The notes below the pieces were generated by a model. The model made no database searches and was not told the origin of the DNA. It saw only the letters and a program-made list of their open reading frames with translations. 64,000 nt of DNA from Polytrichum commune. Its lineage: Eukaryota > Streptophyta > Polytrichopsida > Polytrichales > Polytrichaceae. The position numbers and the translations under genes are program-made. The first letter of the stretch is position 1. Each line of letters starts with the position of its first letter. Location: positions 34,707,501 to 34,771,500 of the forward strand of contig OX485805.1 in assembly GCA_950295325.1 (NCBI GenBank). Direction: 5' to 3'. Shown here one piece after another: positions 22,865 to 34,683 of this stretch.

Positions 22865-25042
22865 TCTGGCTCTAAATTCAACATCTGAAAGCGAGATCTT
22901 TCTCTAATCTTGACAAATCATTTCTATGGATTCCTCTCAATACCCTCTTTCCAAGCGTGTTGCTCCTCTTTTTATATTAACACATCATCAATTTATTAGA
23001 ATTTTACAACGACGTCTTTCAAAAAACATTGTCACCCCGGCATCTCCAATTTAACTCGTCTGTCAAATATCACCAGCGATGACATTATGATAGTCTCTCT
23101 GCAATACTCAACTTCAATCTAGCTACTGTCAATTACTTTGATTCTGAAAATGCACATGAGATGTATGCAAACTCTTGCAAGAAAACTCATAGTCATTACC
23201 TTTAATTCAAGATGATCAAGGAGCACTAGGCGCAGAAAACTTTTGCAAGATGTGGAATCACAAAACGATGATGATAAGTAACCAAAAATTTGAGAAGTCG
23301 ACTCGGTTGCAATCTTGAACTCAAGACACCTTCCAACCCACCATGTCAACTCATACAAGAATCTGACTTCATCCTAATCACAAGAAACTTTGGGCAATTT
23401 ATTATCTTGGGAATCATGTCAAGTGAGTGAAAGTTGATTGATGGATCAATTTTCATGTTATTTAGTATCAATTTCCATGAAAACAAGTGGTTGTGGTTAC
23501 TCAACATGATAACCCAATGATTTTTGTAGACTCATTGTTTGGTCAATGCATGATGTTGAGTGCACCTAGATATTTTCAAGAGAAGTAAAACCTCCGTCCT
23601 CCAAGATGGTTCCAGATTTAATGGAGATATTGTGGAGCGAAATTGAATTAAAATTTGAATGTGTTAACAAAGAAGCTACCCTCTTGGAGTGAGGTGTGCA
23701 AGTTCTCCAAAAGATTTTGGACATGCAAAGAAGAAAATAAATTCTCATTCAACAAATTTTCGGAGCATAATATATGGAGCATGATGGCATCATGTTGTGA
23801 GCCCAAAAGGGTGCCCACATTTAGTCTTAGACCCTTGAAACGTTAGTTGATGCACTTTGAAGTAGCATGTTACTTCACAAAAATATAAAAAGAGTGAAAT
23901 GTTAGTCTTAGAAGTACCATGTTGTAAGAGGCTAGGATGTGAGTTGTTATTGTGTTTTTACCTTCGGAAGGATTTGAATGAATGAGGATAGGTAAGGAGA
24001 ACTTGGATTGGGTAGTTAGTGAGTAGGCTAGTACAAATGGATGGAGACAACCAAAGTGACTCAAGAGACAAGTGCATTCGAATTGGGATGAATGGAGGAT
24101 CACATGGAGCGCACAAGTGGACCACCTCATCATGGCCACTTAATGGGGAAGGCCCAAGGAAGAATGCAAGGTGGAGGATAAGCAAATTCTCAAAGCACCA
24201 ATCAAATCACGAGTTAAGCATCGTGGTTTGAATTAAGTGGTGAGCGACGATTTGGGAAAGTAAGGGGAGAAAGTTATGGCGGCGGAAAGCGAAGGAGGCT
24301 AAGTTTGGGTTGAAGCATCCCAAGTTTGGTAAAGTGTGGTAGGTAGAAAGCCAAGGCTAGTTAAATGTTCGAATTAGGATCCTTGTTGATCATTTGAGGG
24401 AGGAAGGCTTAGAAGATAGGATTGGCGCCTACTAAGTAGGAGGAAATCTCAAGGGCTTATCGTGAGCCTTGAGGGTGCTCACCCCCTCAAGCTTACTATA
24501 TAATCCCTCATTCTTCCCTCACTCATCCTCTCTTTTCTTTGTGCTCCAAGGCACCCCACGAGTTATAAGTGTGGGTGTGGGAAGCCATATTGGAGCACAT
24601 GTGTGTGCTTAGTTTTTAGTTTGAGAGCCAAGGCTTGTTAGCCTTGAAGAGGGCTTGACCTCTTGGTAGAATTAGTGTTGACGTGAAGGATTTTAAAGTT
24701 AATTCATGATTCCAATTTGTGGTACTTAAAGTTCATGTTTTGAATACACGTGGTTGCAAGTTCCATGTTTAAGAGTTGAGCACTTGATGTTGTGATGAGT
24801 GCAAAAATATACTTGTGTGGATTAGTTAGTCTTAGTGAAGTTAGGAAATTCTCTCTCTCCCTCTCTTCTCTAGGAAGTTGAGCTCTTAGAGCTCGGGAAA
24901 AATTGTGGAATTAGGTAGGGGACTTAGTGGGATTAGTGGAATTAGGTAGGTGAATTAGGGGGAGGCCTTGGAGAAGCTCTCTTTTGTTCATTTTCTGGTT
25001 TTTGTGGTTGAGGGTGGAGAAACTTAGTTAGAAGTAGCCGCA
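22865..25042. other. Gene-poor repeat DNA
   Basis: No coding exon is supported. The 24240-25040 part is purine-rich and low-complexity on the plus strand. It reads like LTR or internal retrotransposon debris, but I can delimit no element. Confidence 0.4.
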
Positions 25043-25401
25043 GCTAAGGAGCTGGGTTTATTTAATTAGAAGCTAAGGAGCTGGGTTCATGAAGGAGCTG
25101 GGTTTATGAAGGAGCTGGGTTTGTTTAGTTAGAAGCTAAGGAGCTGGGTTCATGAAGGAGCTGGGTTTATGAAGGAGCTGGGTTTGTTTAGTTAGAAGCT
25201 AAGAAGCTGGGTTCATGAAGGAGCTGGGTTTATGAAGGAGCTGGGTTTGTTTAGTTAGAAAGTAAAGAGCTGGGTTTATGAAGGACCTGGGTTTGTTTAG
25301 TTAGAAGCTAAGGAGCTGGGTTCATGAAGGAGCTGGGTTTATGAAGGAGCTAGGTTTATGTAATTAGAAAGTAAAGAGATGGGTTCATGAAGGAGCTTAG
25401 T
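25043..25401. repeat. Minisatellite, GGAGCTGGGTTYATGAA family
   Basis: A higher-order tandem array. The short motif GAAGGAGCTGGGTTTAT recurs, grouped into units of about 62 bp that begin AGAAGCTAAGGAGCTGGG. Roughly five units are present, degenerating toward 25400. Confidence 0.85.
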
Positions 25402-28400
25402 AGATAGCCTACCTAATTAGCTCATAAACAAGTAGTTAGTTACATTATGCTAGTTAGTGTTATGTGTGGCTTTCACAAGTAAATGTATTTGAGATTGACT
25501 ATAGAGAATAGTGTTTTTTTTTAACACTTGCATCCTCTCTTTAAAAATAAACCACGTGCACAACTTAATGGAGAATGTGGAGCACTCTCGCGATGGCAAG
25601 ACAAAGGAAGCAAAGACTAAAGGTGCGAGGGAGAGATTGACATAAGTCACATAAGTATTTCTTAATACTTAAAGGCTTATGTACGGTATGGATACACCAA
25701 GTGAGACCTCTTATAGTAGCGATACGGAATACACAAGTGATAGTTCAAGTGGTAGTATAGAGTCAACGGCACGGACTCCATTTAGGAGAGGGATATCCTT
25801 AAGGGCTTGTGTAGCTAAAGCAGCCGGATGGACGTTAGAAGCAAACAAAGACAAAATAGCACCCGAGCATAAGGAGGTTAAAATAACATAGTTAATTTGT
25901 GCATTCTCCACATACGTATTGAAATCGTACATTGAGTTGTTAAAAGTGAAATTCCAGTTAAATCCAAGACCACTTGAAGGGTGAACCTTGCACTATGGAC
26001 TCATCCAAGTCCAAATCCAATACCGCGGAGGAATGTGAGCCCAAACCCACTACTCGGACTACGGACGCTTAAGGGTGGGGGGTTTGGCCTCACACATGTG
26101 TCTTGGGCAATCGACTTGTGTCATTGAAATATTATCATGTGTCATGGAAGAAATTTGTAAATCTACCTTTGTGGTAGATTTACATATTTCTTCCAATGAC
26201 TTAGGTGTCTTGCCTATGACTCATATGTAGGTAATGACCATGTTGAGTGGTCACTACCAATTATTCTCATGTAAAGTGGATACTAATACAACATGAAACT
26301 CAAGTAATGAAATACTGGTTACATTTCAGGAATGAAATACTTGCAAATTTTGGTATATTTTGCATCCTAAATAAATTCTATAATATTTATATTGTCATGA
26401 ATGATTGGAATTTGGATGGAAATCACTTGGTAAATGACATCAATCACAACACTATAAATCTCTATTCCCCAAAGTTTTTCTTAACAAGGAATGACAAATA
26501 ATGTTAGGTCTACATTTAGTGTTAGTTGTACATGGACGGATTACAATTAGTATTGAGCAATACAAATAGAATTGGTGACACTAATCCAATATTAAGTGCA
26601 ATATTTGATTCTATGTGATTGGCACAATACATACTAAATGTTGTTATATATATAAAGGGAACATTGAACAACAATTTAAGGGATTGTTTCAAGGTTGAGT
26701 AGATGTAATCCCCTGAAGGGGGGGGGGGAATGTGGTGATACCCTTGTAGTAAAAGTAGTTGTCTAATGAGATTAAGTTGGGATAAATTTTCCATAAACCT
26801 AAGGTAGATGTGTCTTAATCAATTACATTTTTAGACTAGTCCACTTCGCTTGGAATACAATACACATGATTAGACTAAGTATGAGAAAGTTAGCCAAATC
26901 GAGTATGTAGTCACTATCCTCCTTATTTGGGAGCTCATATGAGTATCTAATTTAATTTCAAGGTGAAGATTCCCATCTTAAATGGCCAAGGATCTATGTC
27001 ATTCATGTAAGTTGAACCCTTATAGCTTAAATTTTTTTCTTCTAACAAGTTTGACCCCCAAAGTAGCATCACAATCCATGAATTAGTCCAATGAATTAGA
27101 TGAGATAAATCAACATAAATTATCACAAGATAGGTTTGTACGAAACCACCTTACATGGATGGCACAACTCCTTAGCCACCTTATGTGTTTTCTAATGAAT
27201 AAATACACATCAAAAGAAAAATATTCAAGAAAATTTATGAGCAACACTTCAACAATTTAAATAAAAATGTATTTTAACTTAATGGAGTATGTAATAAAAT
27301 AAAAAGAAAATAACTTTCCTAAAATAGAGATAGGTGGTCTAAAGGTGTGCCTAAAGTGATTAGTGAACTTAGATGGTTTGTGACAAATAAGGAGACTACT
27401 CTAACGTGCTTCATATTTTGAGTTTAATTGATGTTCATTCTTGAATTTTTTTCCATCGCAGTCTTATATTCATACCCATACAACTCACATGTGAAAATTA
27501 TACTTTGGCATTGTAAAAGACAAATAAAAAAAAAACCTTCCCATACTGTAATTTGGCTTTTGTGCATATCACCTAAGAAATGGTCACATTTGGAGAGTCT
27601 TATGATGTGTGGTTGGTTTAACCCCTACACTCTCAAGCCTTCACATTCCATTTTCAGGCATTTCCAGCACCAACATTCATTTTTTTTGTTATGTAGAAAA
27701 ATAACTCCTTGTTTAATGAAATACGATTGTACAGATGTGAACTAGACTACCCTATATTCTTGCTACAAAAATTCGAAGTCAATCGGACCACATTTGCTAG
27801 GTCAGATTGCATATGACAATTCACTTTATGGGTGGGGAAACTCTAATTTTTTTTGCAAACTTTCCATTTGATGCCATCTTGGTCAAGGTAGACATTCATA
27901 AAAGTTTGCAATTTGGCCATATTGTATAATGTACTTGTCAAATTAGTTGCTCCCAAAAATTTGGGCTATTTTGGTGAATTTAGATGGGGTACATCAACCT
28001 CAAAGTTGAAGGCCTAAATATGGACATGGTAGTAGATTCATCCTTTGATTGTGAGAAATCAACCATTCCACTCAAAATTGACCAAATTTGTGTGGTGGGG
28101 TCATACACATTTGCCCTCTTCAAGCGCGGAAAAAAATTTAGCCATTTTAAAATCCCTAGGACTAAGTTTTGAGCTCCAAACTTCTCAAATATAGTGCTTA
28201 CCCGGTGAAGAGGCGCCAATGGACACCAATCCAACAAACTTGCTCGAAATAAAGGGGTAGTCAGTTAGGGCCAGCCGGGTCCACCCTCCCTTGCAGCCAA
28301 CCGAGTTCATGAGTGGCCAGGTGCTAGCTCCGACGTTGAGGGACATGCCTGGATGATCATGGTCTGCCAATCCCCCACCCTTGCGGTGGGGTTTGCAAGG

Positions 28401-28630
28401 CTCCCTCCACCCCATATCCCATGCTTGCTATTGCCTACTCCGGAGACATGTGTTTGGGAAGATTTTGGGGCATCATTGGTAAAATCCTCGTGTTTCCATA
28501 CAATACCAATTATATGTTGTGATCTTGGAGTTTTCCTTTACTAATGTGAGGTATATTCCTAAAACCTTATAGCTAATATTCCTAAAACCTTCAACTTCAA
28601 CCAGTACTTTCTCTAACCGATTCATCTCTA
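25402..28630. other. Gene-poor DNA with possible retrotransposon remnant
   Basis: A Ser/Thr-rich open frame at 25679-25891 could be a gag remnant but has no motif. At 26716-26730 a run of G ending in AA precedes TGTGGTGATACCC at 26731, which looks like a polypurine tract next to a 3' LTR start. A matching 5' LTR was not found. The rest is featureless. Confidence 0.35.
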
Positions 28631-28855
28631 GCTACACTATTTTGACTAATTAGTGTGGGTTACGATAAGGAGTTACACATTGCTACAAAATTTTGCTGAG
28701 AGTATCCTTTCCTACCCAAATAACATAAGTAGTTAGCATACACACTGACAAATATGATATAACTTAAATGGTAAAACATAAAAATATACGTAAAAAATAT
28801 AACGACAGATAACTCCAAACGGTAACCTACACTAATTGGAGAATATAGTGTAGCT
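28631..28855. mobile_element. 225-bp MITE with about 46-bp inverted ends
   Basis: The ends begin GCTACACTAT and share GTAACC.ACACTAATT and TAACTCC in inverted order. The element lies about 190 bp downstream of the kinase-NB-ARC-LRR gene's stop. No clear target duplication was found. Confidence 0.65.
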
Positions 28856-29041
28856 CTTCGTTCTCTCCGTTCATTGTGATCCCTTTCTAGCAACATGGAG
28901 GGTACTGAAATCAACCCATCACATTTGGCATTGGTCACTACGAGGGGAGGGCCAAACTATTGATTGCTATTTTTATGCCTAGATGATTTTATTCTAATAT
29001 TTTGAGTTTTGGAAAGTTGCCAAAGCGTTCCAGCATCGTTT

Positions 29042-32000
29042 CTAGTGCCGCAAAATTAGCTCTTCCAACGCTACGAGGTTGCTTACTCCAACAGGGAACT
29101 CCTCCAAAGCCTCACATTCAAACATGCGCAATATTTTCAGTTTTGTCAAGTTGCCAAAGCTCTCTGGGATCGTTTTCAATGCCCGACATGTCCCGAAATT
29201 GAGCACCTTCAGGGCTACGAGGTTGCTTACTCCAACAGGGAACTCCTCCAAAACCTCACATTCAAACATGTGCAATATTCTCAATTTTGTCAAGTTGCGA
29301 AAGCTTTCTGGTATCGTTTTCAATGCCCGACATCTCCCGAAATTGAGCACCTCTAGGGCTACGACGTTGCTTACTCCAACAGGGAACTCCTCCAAAGCCT
29401 CACATTCATACATGCGCAGTATTTTGAGTTTTGTCAAATTGCCAAAGCTTTCCGAGATCGTTTTCAATGCCCGACATGTCCCGAAATTGAGCTCCTCCAA
29501 CGATACGAGGTTGCTTACTCCAACAGGGAACTCCTCCAAAGCCTCACATTCAAACATGCGCAATATTTTCAATTTTGTCAAGTTGCCAAAGCTTTCTGGG
29601 ATCGTTTTCAATGCCCGACATCTCCCCAAATTGAGCACCTCCAACGCTACGAGGTTGCTTACTCCAACAGGGAACTCCTCCAAAGCCTCACATACATGCA
29701 TGCGCAGTATTTTCAGTTTCATCAAGTTGCCAAAGCTTTCCGGGATCGTTTTCAATGCCCGACATGTCCCGAAATCGAGCTCCTCCAACGCTACGAGGTT
29801 GCTTACTCCAACAGGGAACGCCTCCAAAGCCTCACATTGATACATGCGCAGTATTTTCAGTTTTGTCAACTTGCCAAAGCTTTCCGAGATCGTTTTCAAT
29901 GCCCGACATGTCCCGAAATCGAGCTCCTCCAACGCTACGAGGTTGCTTACTCCAACAGGGAACTCCTCCAAAGCCTCACATACATGCATGCGCAGTATTT
30001 TCAGTTTCATCAAGTTGCCAAAGCTTTCCGGGATCGTTTTCAATGCCCGACATGTCCCGAAATCGAGCTCCTCCAACGCTACGAGGTTGCTTACTCCAAC
30101 AGGGAACGCCTCCAAAGCCTCACATTGATACATGCGCAGTATTTTCAGTTTTGTCAACTTGCCAAAGCTTTCCGAGATCGTTTTCAATGCCCGACATGTC
30201 CCGAAATCGAGCTCCTCCAATGCTACGAGGTTGCTTACTCCAACAGGGAACTCCTCCAAAACCTCACATTCAAACATGCGCAATATTTTCAATTTTGTCA
30301 AGTTGCCAAAGCTCTCAGGGATCGTTTTCAGTGCCCGACATCTCCCGAAATTGAGCACCTCCAGGGCTACGAGGTTGCTTACTCCAACAGGGAACTCCTC
30401 CAAAGCCTCACATTCATACATGCTCAGTATTTTCAGTTTCGTCAAGTTGCCAAAGCTTTCTGGGATCGTTTTCAATGCCCACCATGTCCCGAAATCGAGC
30501 TCCTCCAACGCTACGAGGTTGCTTACTCCAACAGGGAACTCCTCCAAAACCTCACATTCAAACATGCGCAATATTTTCAATTTTGTCAAGTTGCCAAAGC
30601 TTTCTGGGATCGTTTTCAATGCCCGACATCTCCCGAAATTGACCACCTCCAGGGCTACGAGGTTGCTTACTCCAACAAGGAACTCCTCCAAAGCCTCACA
30701 TTCATACATGCGCAGTATTTTCAATTTTGTCAAGTTGCCAAAGCTTTCCGAGATCGTTTTCAATGCCCGACATGTCCCGAAATCGAGCTCCTCCAACGCT
30801 ACGAGGTTGCTTACTCCATCAGGGAACTCCTCCAAAGCCTCACATTCAGACATGCGCAATATTTTTAATTTTGTCAAGTTGCCAAAGCTCTCAGGGATCG
30901 TTTTCAATGCCCGACATCTCCCGAAATTGAGCACCTCCAGGGCTACGAGGTTGCTTACTCCAACAGGGAACTCCTCCAAAGCCTCACATACATGCATGCG
31001 CAGTATTTTCAGTTTCATCAAGTTGCCAAAGCTTTCCAGGATCGTTTTCAATGCCCGACATCTCCCAAAATTGAGCTCCTCCAGGGCTACGAGGTTGCTT
31101 ACTCCAACAGGGAACTCCTCCAAAGCCTCACATTCATGCATGCGCAGTATTTTCAGTTTCGTCAAGTTGCCAAAGCCTTTTGGTATTGTTTTTAAACATC
31201 GACATTTGGAAAAGTGTAATTTTTCCAAGGCTGACAAGTCTGCTAGCTGAATAGAGGTGCCATCGAGGTCTTTGCAATTGTAGAAGGCTAGCTCTTCTAA
31301 GGTGACGAGTTTATCAACTCCAATGAGGAATTCATCCAATTGTTCGCAATTTGAGAATGATAATTCCCGGATCTGCATCATATTCAAGTATTCACAAGAA
31401 ATTGATCCCAACAAATTACAATTGGACATCACAAGGTATCGCAAATTTTGGAGATTTTCTAGGGTATCAATGAAAAACTTCGAAATGAATTGGTTTGTCA
31501 ACCTTGTAGAATCAATACGTTCAGGTGAGAAGTGAATGTCCAACCATCTAAGATTGGGTGATTTTTTCACAATAGCAGAAAGTAGGTTAATATTTTCACA
31601 AAATCGGACTTGGAGTAGAGAAAGCTTTTCCATCGATTTTATTTCCACATCTCCTTCATACATTGAGTTGTTTTCCAAATTTGTAACTGACAAGCCTTGG
31701 ACAAGTTCTATGCCCTACATACACAACAAAACACATGAGTTGATTTGTTTTCATCTCGAATACAATGGATTTAGAGCTATTGGCATATTATATAACTTGT
31801 GCAATTTAATAGAACTTGTCAAGAAGTTAATAAGGAATATCAACTTGTACAAAACCGAAACTATATACCTTCTCTTTACAACGATTGACGAATGTAGGGT
31901 AACTTATATTAAAAATTCGAGTCCCCTTAAAATCCTTTTCTGTAATCATACGACCCATCTCACGCAATTGATCATGAATGTAAAAACCTTCCCAATCGTT

Positions 32001-34683
32001 CACCTTCAACAATGATTTTTCTTGAAGTCTTTTCAAGACATTTTTGGCAGCCTTGATATCACCATCCAACATGCGAAGATATGATTCTTTTGTTGGACGA
32101 ACATCAAGATATGTATCTCTACAAAAGAAACATGCTATGTCTAGAAACATGTTTCTTTCTAGATCATTTAGCTCATCAAAGCTTATCCTCAATGTCTCCC
32201 AAATCTTCTCATCCGAACCTCCATCATGTCTTGCCCTCAACACCCTATACAGTGTTCGCTCCCATGTTCTCAATCGTGCTTCCCCTTGCATGCATTTGCC
32301 CATCACCTCCAAACTCAAAGGAAGTCCACAACATGCATCCACAATCTTTTCAACCACATGTTTTAAATGAGGTGAACATGATTGGTTGGTCCCAAAAGCA
32401 TACATTGAAAATAACTCCATAGCTTGGTTCCCATCGAGGGTTTGCATGTCTACTTTACCACCCATGGGTACATGTTGTTCCAAGGAGTTCCAATCACGAG
32501 AACTTGCAATCAACCTACTGCCATTGACACTTTTGAATAGACCATCATCCAATAGTTGTTGTAGTAGATTTTGTTTGCTCACATTGTCCACCACAATGAG
32601 AATTGTTTTTGTTCTTTGAATATATTTCAATATCTCTTGTGTCTTTATCAATGTTTCGGCTTGGGGACGTGATTCTTGCATGCCTTTGGAGTTGTGTTGT
32701 ACTTGCAATGTACAAGTTTCATCCTTCAAGTCGTACACAAAACATGTTGCATCAAATTCCTTGGAGATGTGGTCACTCAAAGCCTTAGCCAACGTCGACT
32801 TGCCACTTCCGCCCATGCCAACAAGTCCTAGACAATCAACACTTTGAAGTTGTCTTTCCAATTGGAAAACTTTGTCTTGAACTCCAATTAATTTGGACAA
32901 TTCTTTCATGTTGTCATCATTGTTGACCTACAAAATTTCCAACTTCTCAAATTTAGTGAGTGTTATTAACATGATAGAGTTGGTGAGGCCTCTTCAATTA
33001 TCCCAAATAAAATTGAAATCTAGTAACTTCCATTTATACACTCAACCACACGCTTACCTTCATGGAAAATGGATTTGATGATGATCCATTAGAGACCTTT
33101 TGGGCGCTTGGAAATAAGGTTGGACGATTAGCATGTTTAAAGTTGAATACAAACCATAAGTATCGGATCCAAGAGACCAAAACAAAGCATAAGTATGATA
33201 AAACTTTCCATAAAGAGCCACATGTATCATTTGTAGCTCCTCCAATCGTAACCACACCCTTGAGGATTGTAGGTCTTTTCAAACTTGTAAGTTTGTTGTG
33301 AATATCAAGAAATGTTGGTCTTTCCAAAGGATCCAACAACCAACAATCATGCACCATTGATCTTAATCCTTCCGAATAGGATTTTGGCAGCTTTGGTCTA
33401 CTAGAATCTTCTAATATGTACTTTCGATATTCACACAATGAACCAAAAGGACGTTTCTTTGCCGAAAGAATATTAGAACACAACATGCCAAAACTAAACA
33501 CGTCAGCTTTCAAAGCATCCACCTCCGATAATTCATTCGCCATGATCTCTGGCGCCATGTATCCACAAGTTCCTATGTATCGACCTATGGGCACCTCCCC
33601 ATAATCCTTCACTTCAACCTTTGAAATACCAAAATCAAGTAATTTCACTTGTATGCACCTTAGATTAATCAACGTCAAATCATTTGGTAGACTCACAACA
33701 ACATTACCAGGCTTTAGGTCACGATGTGCCACCTTCATATCATGAAGGTAGCACATTCCATTTGCAATTTGCAACATAATGTCCAGTGCATTTGTCTCTT
33801 CCAGAGGACCTTCTTCATTTAAATATTCTGATAAGGTTTTCTTTCCACATTCCATAACAAGTTCAAATTGGTTTTCCACCTCAAGAAAACCACAACAATA
33901 AAACTTGATGATGTTTGGATGATTCAATCCTCCCAAAATACTTGCTTCTTTCCAAAGTTGATTTATGTCCATGGGATCACGAATGTCAAACACCTTTGTT
34001 GCAGACTCCAAACCCAACCAATTTGTCAAGAACACACACATGTTGTCTGACCTTCCCAAAACCTTAGGTGGATTTCTTGTATATTTGGGGCGAGGATAAT
34101 TGTAAGGAAAATCAATTTTGTCCAATCCACCACCTTCCACATGTTGTAGACTCCTTAGGTACTCCTTAAGGTATTGCACAAGTTTGCAATCATCGCAATC
34201 CATGGTTGTGCATGAATCCAAATGCTTAGAAAACCTTCCACATATTGAAGTTTGATCCTCTTTAACTGCATCGATGGATGTTGGGTAGAATGTCATATCA
34301 TTCCTCATCGCAAGAATCTTTGATTCTTGAACCGGATGGTAAAGGCAAGATATGTCACAAATTGTATGGAAACAATTTTCAAAGTCCAAAAGGAGTTCTC
34401 TGAAGCCCTCTTTGTTGGTCAGTTGTGTCACTGCAATGTGACACCAATCTTCTCTGCAACAATCTTCAAGTAGCACTTTTGCTTTGTAGACAATTTGATA
34501 TAAATCTTCTTCTACTTTGCGGAACACCTCGTTATGACCACTTGTGATGCTTTGCAATGCTTGCACACCATTTTGAAAGTTGAAGAACAAATTCTCGCAT
34601 TGTCTTCTATTTAATACTTCGTCCAACAATGATATTGCGGGAAATTTCACACTCCCCATTGCTAGCCGCATAACATTTGCCAT
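29042..34683 (-). CDS. Kinase-NB-ARC-LRR immune receptor (PNL class)
   Basis: Three phase-0 exons (34683-33058, 32927-31869, 31714-29042) give about 1785 residues. Exon 1 encodes an N-terminal helical part (1-190) and a protein kinase (about 205-470) with likely beta3 Lys230, Glu246, HRDLKPGN (Asp322), DFG (350-352) and APE (377-379). The glycine loop is degenerate. A hydrophobic aromatic stretch (about 492-515) follows. Exon 2 holds the NB-ARC: P-loop GMGGSGKST (about 579-587), ILIVVDNV, GSRLIASSRDW, GLPLSLEVMG and an IHD motif in place of MHD. Exon 3 is LRR, with 15 units of 48 residues. Kinase-first NLRs (PNL) are known from mosses; they are nucleotide-switched receptors of pathogen signals. 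The reading frame is open throughout, so I call it intact, although the last LRR unit is cut by a frameshift. The start ATG at 34683 is the first in the frame; ATGs at residues 5 and 9 are also possible. Confidence 0.92.
29054..31177 (-). repeat. 144-bp LRR-encoding tandem array
   Basis: Fifteen 144-bp units lie head to tail, each coding two 24-residue LRRs (patterns SFGNLTKLKILRMFECEAL and GVSNLVALEELDFGTCRAL). Two adjacent 288-bp blocks, from 29690 and 29978, agree over at least 240 bp with no difference that I could see. Because the unit length is a multiple of three, the opposite strand is also open in several frames. Confidence 0.95.

Noticed and set aside
25679..25891. A 70-codon Ser/Thr-rich frame as a gene
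   Set aside because: It has no domain, no splice context and no matching neighbour; retroelement debris or chance is as likely.
29079..31250. Long plus-strand open frames (up to about 390 codons) over the LRR array
   Set aside because: They are shadows of the 144-bp repeat: a unit length divisible by three keeps any frame that is open in one unit open in all. The minus-strand LRR frame has the real protein pattern.
34081..34681. N-terminal 190 residues of the receptor as a separate TIR, CC or hydrolase domain
   Set aside because: No TIR or alpha/beta-hydrolase motif is visible. It looks helical, but I could not assign a named domain, so it is left as an unnamed N-terminal part.
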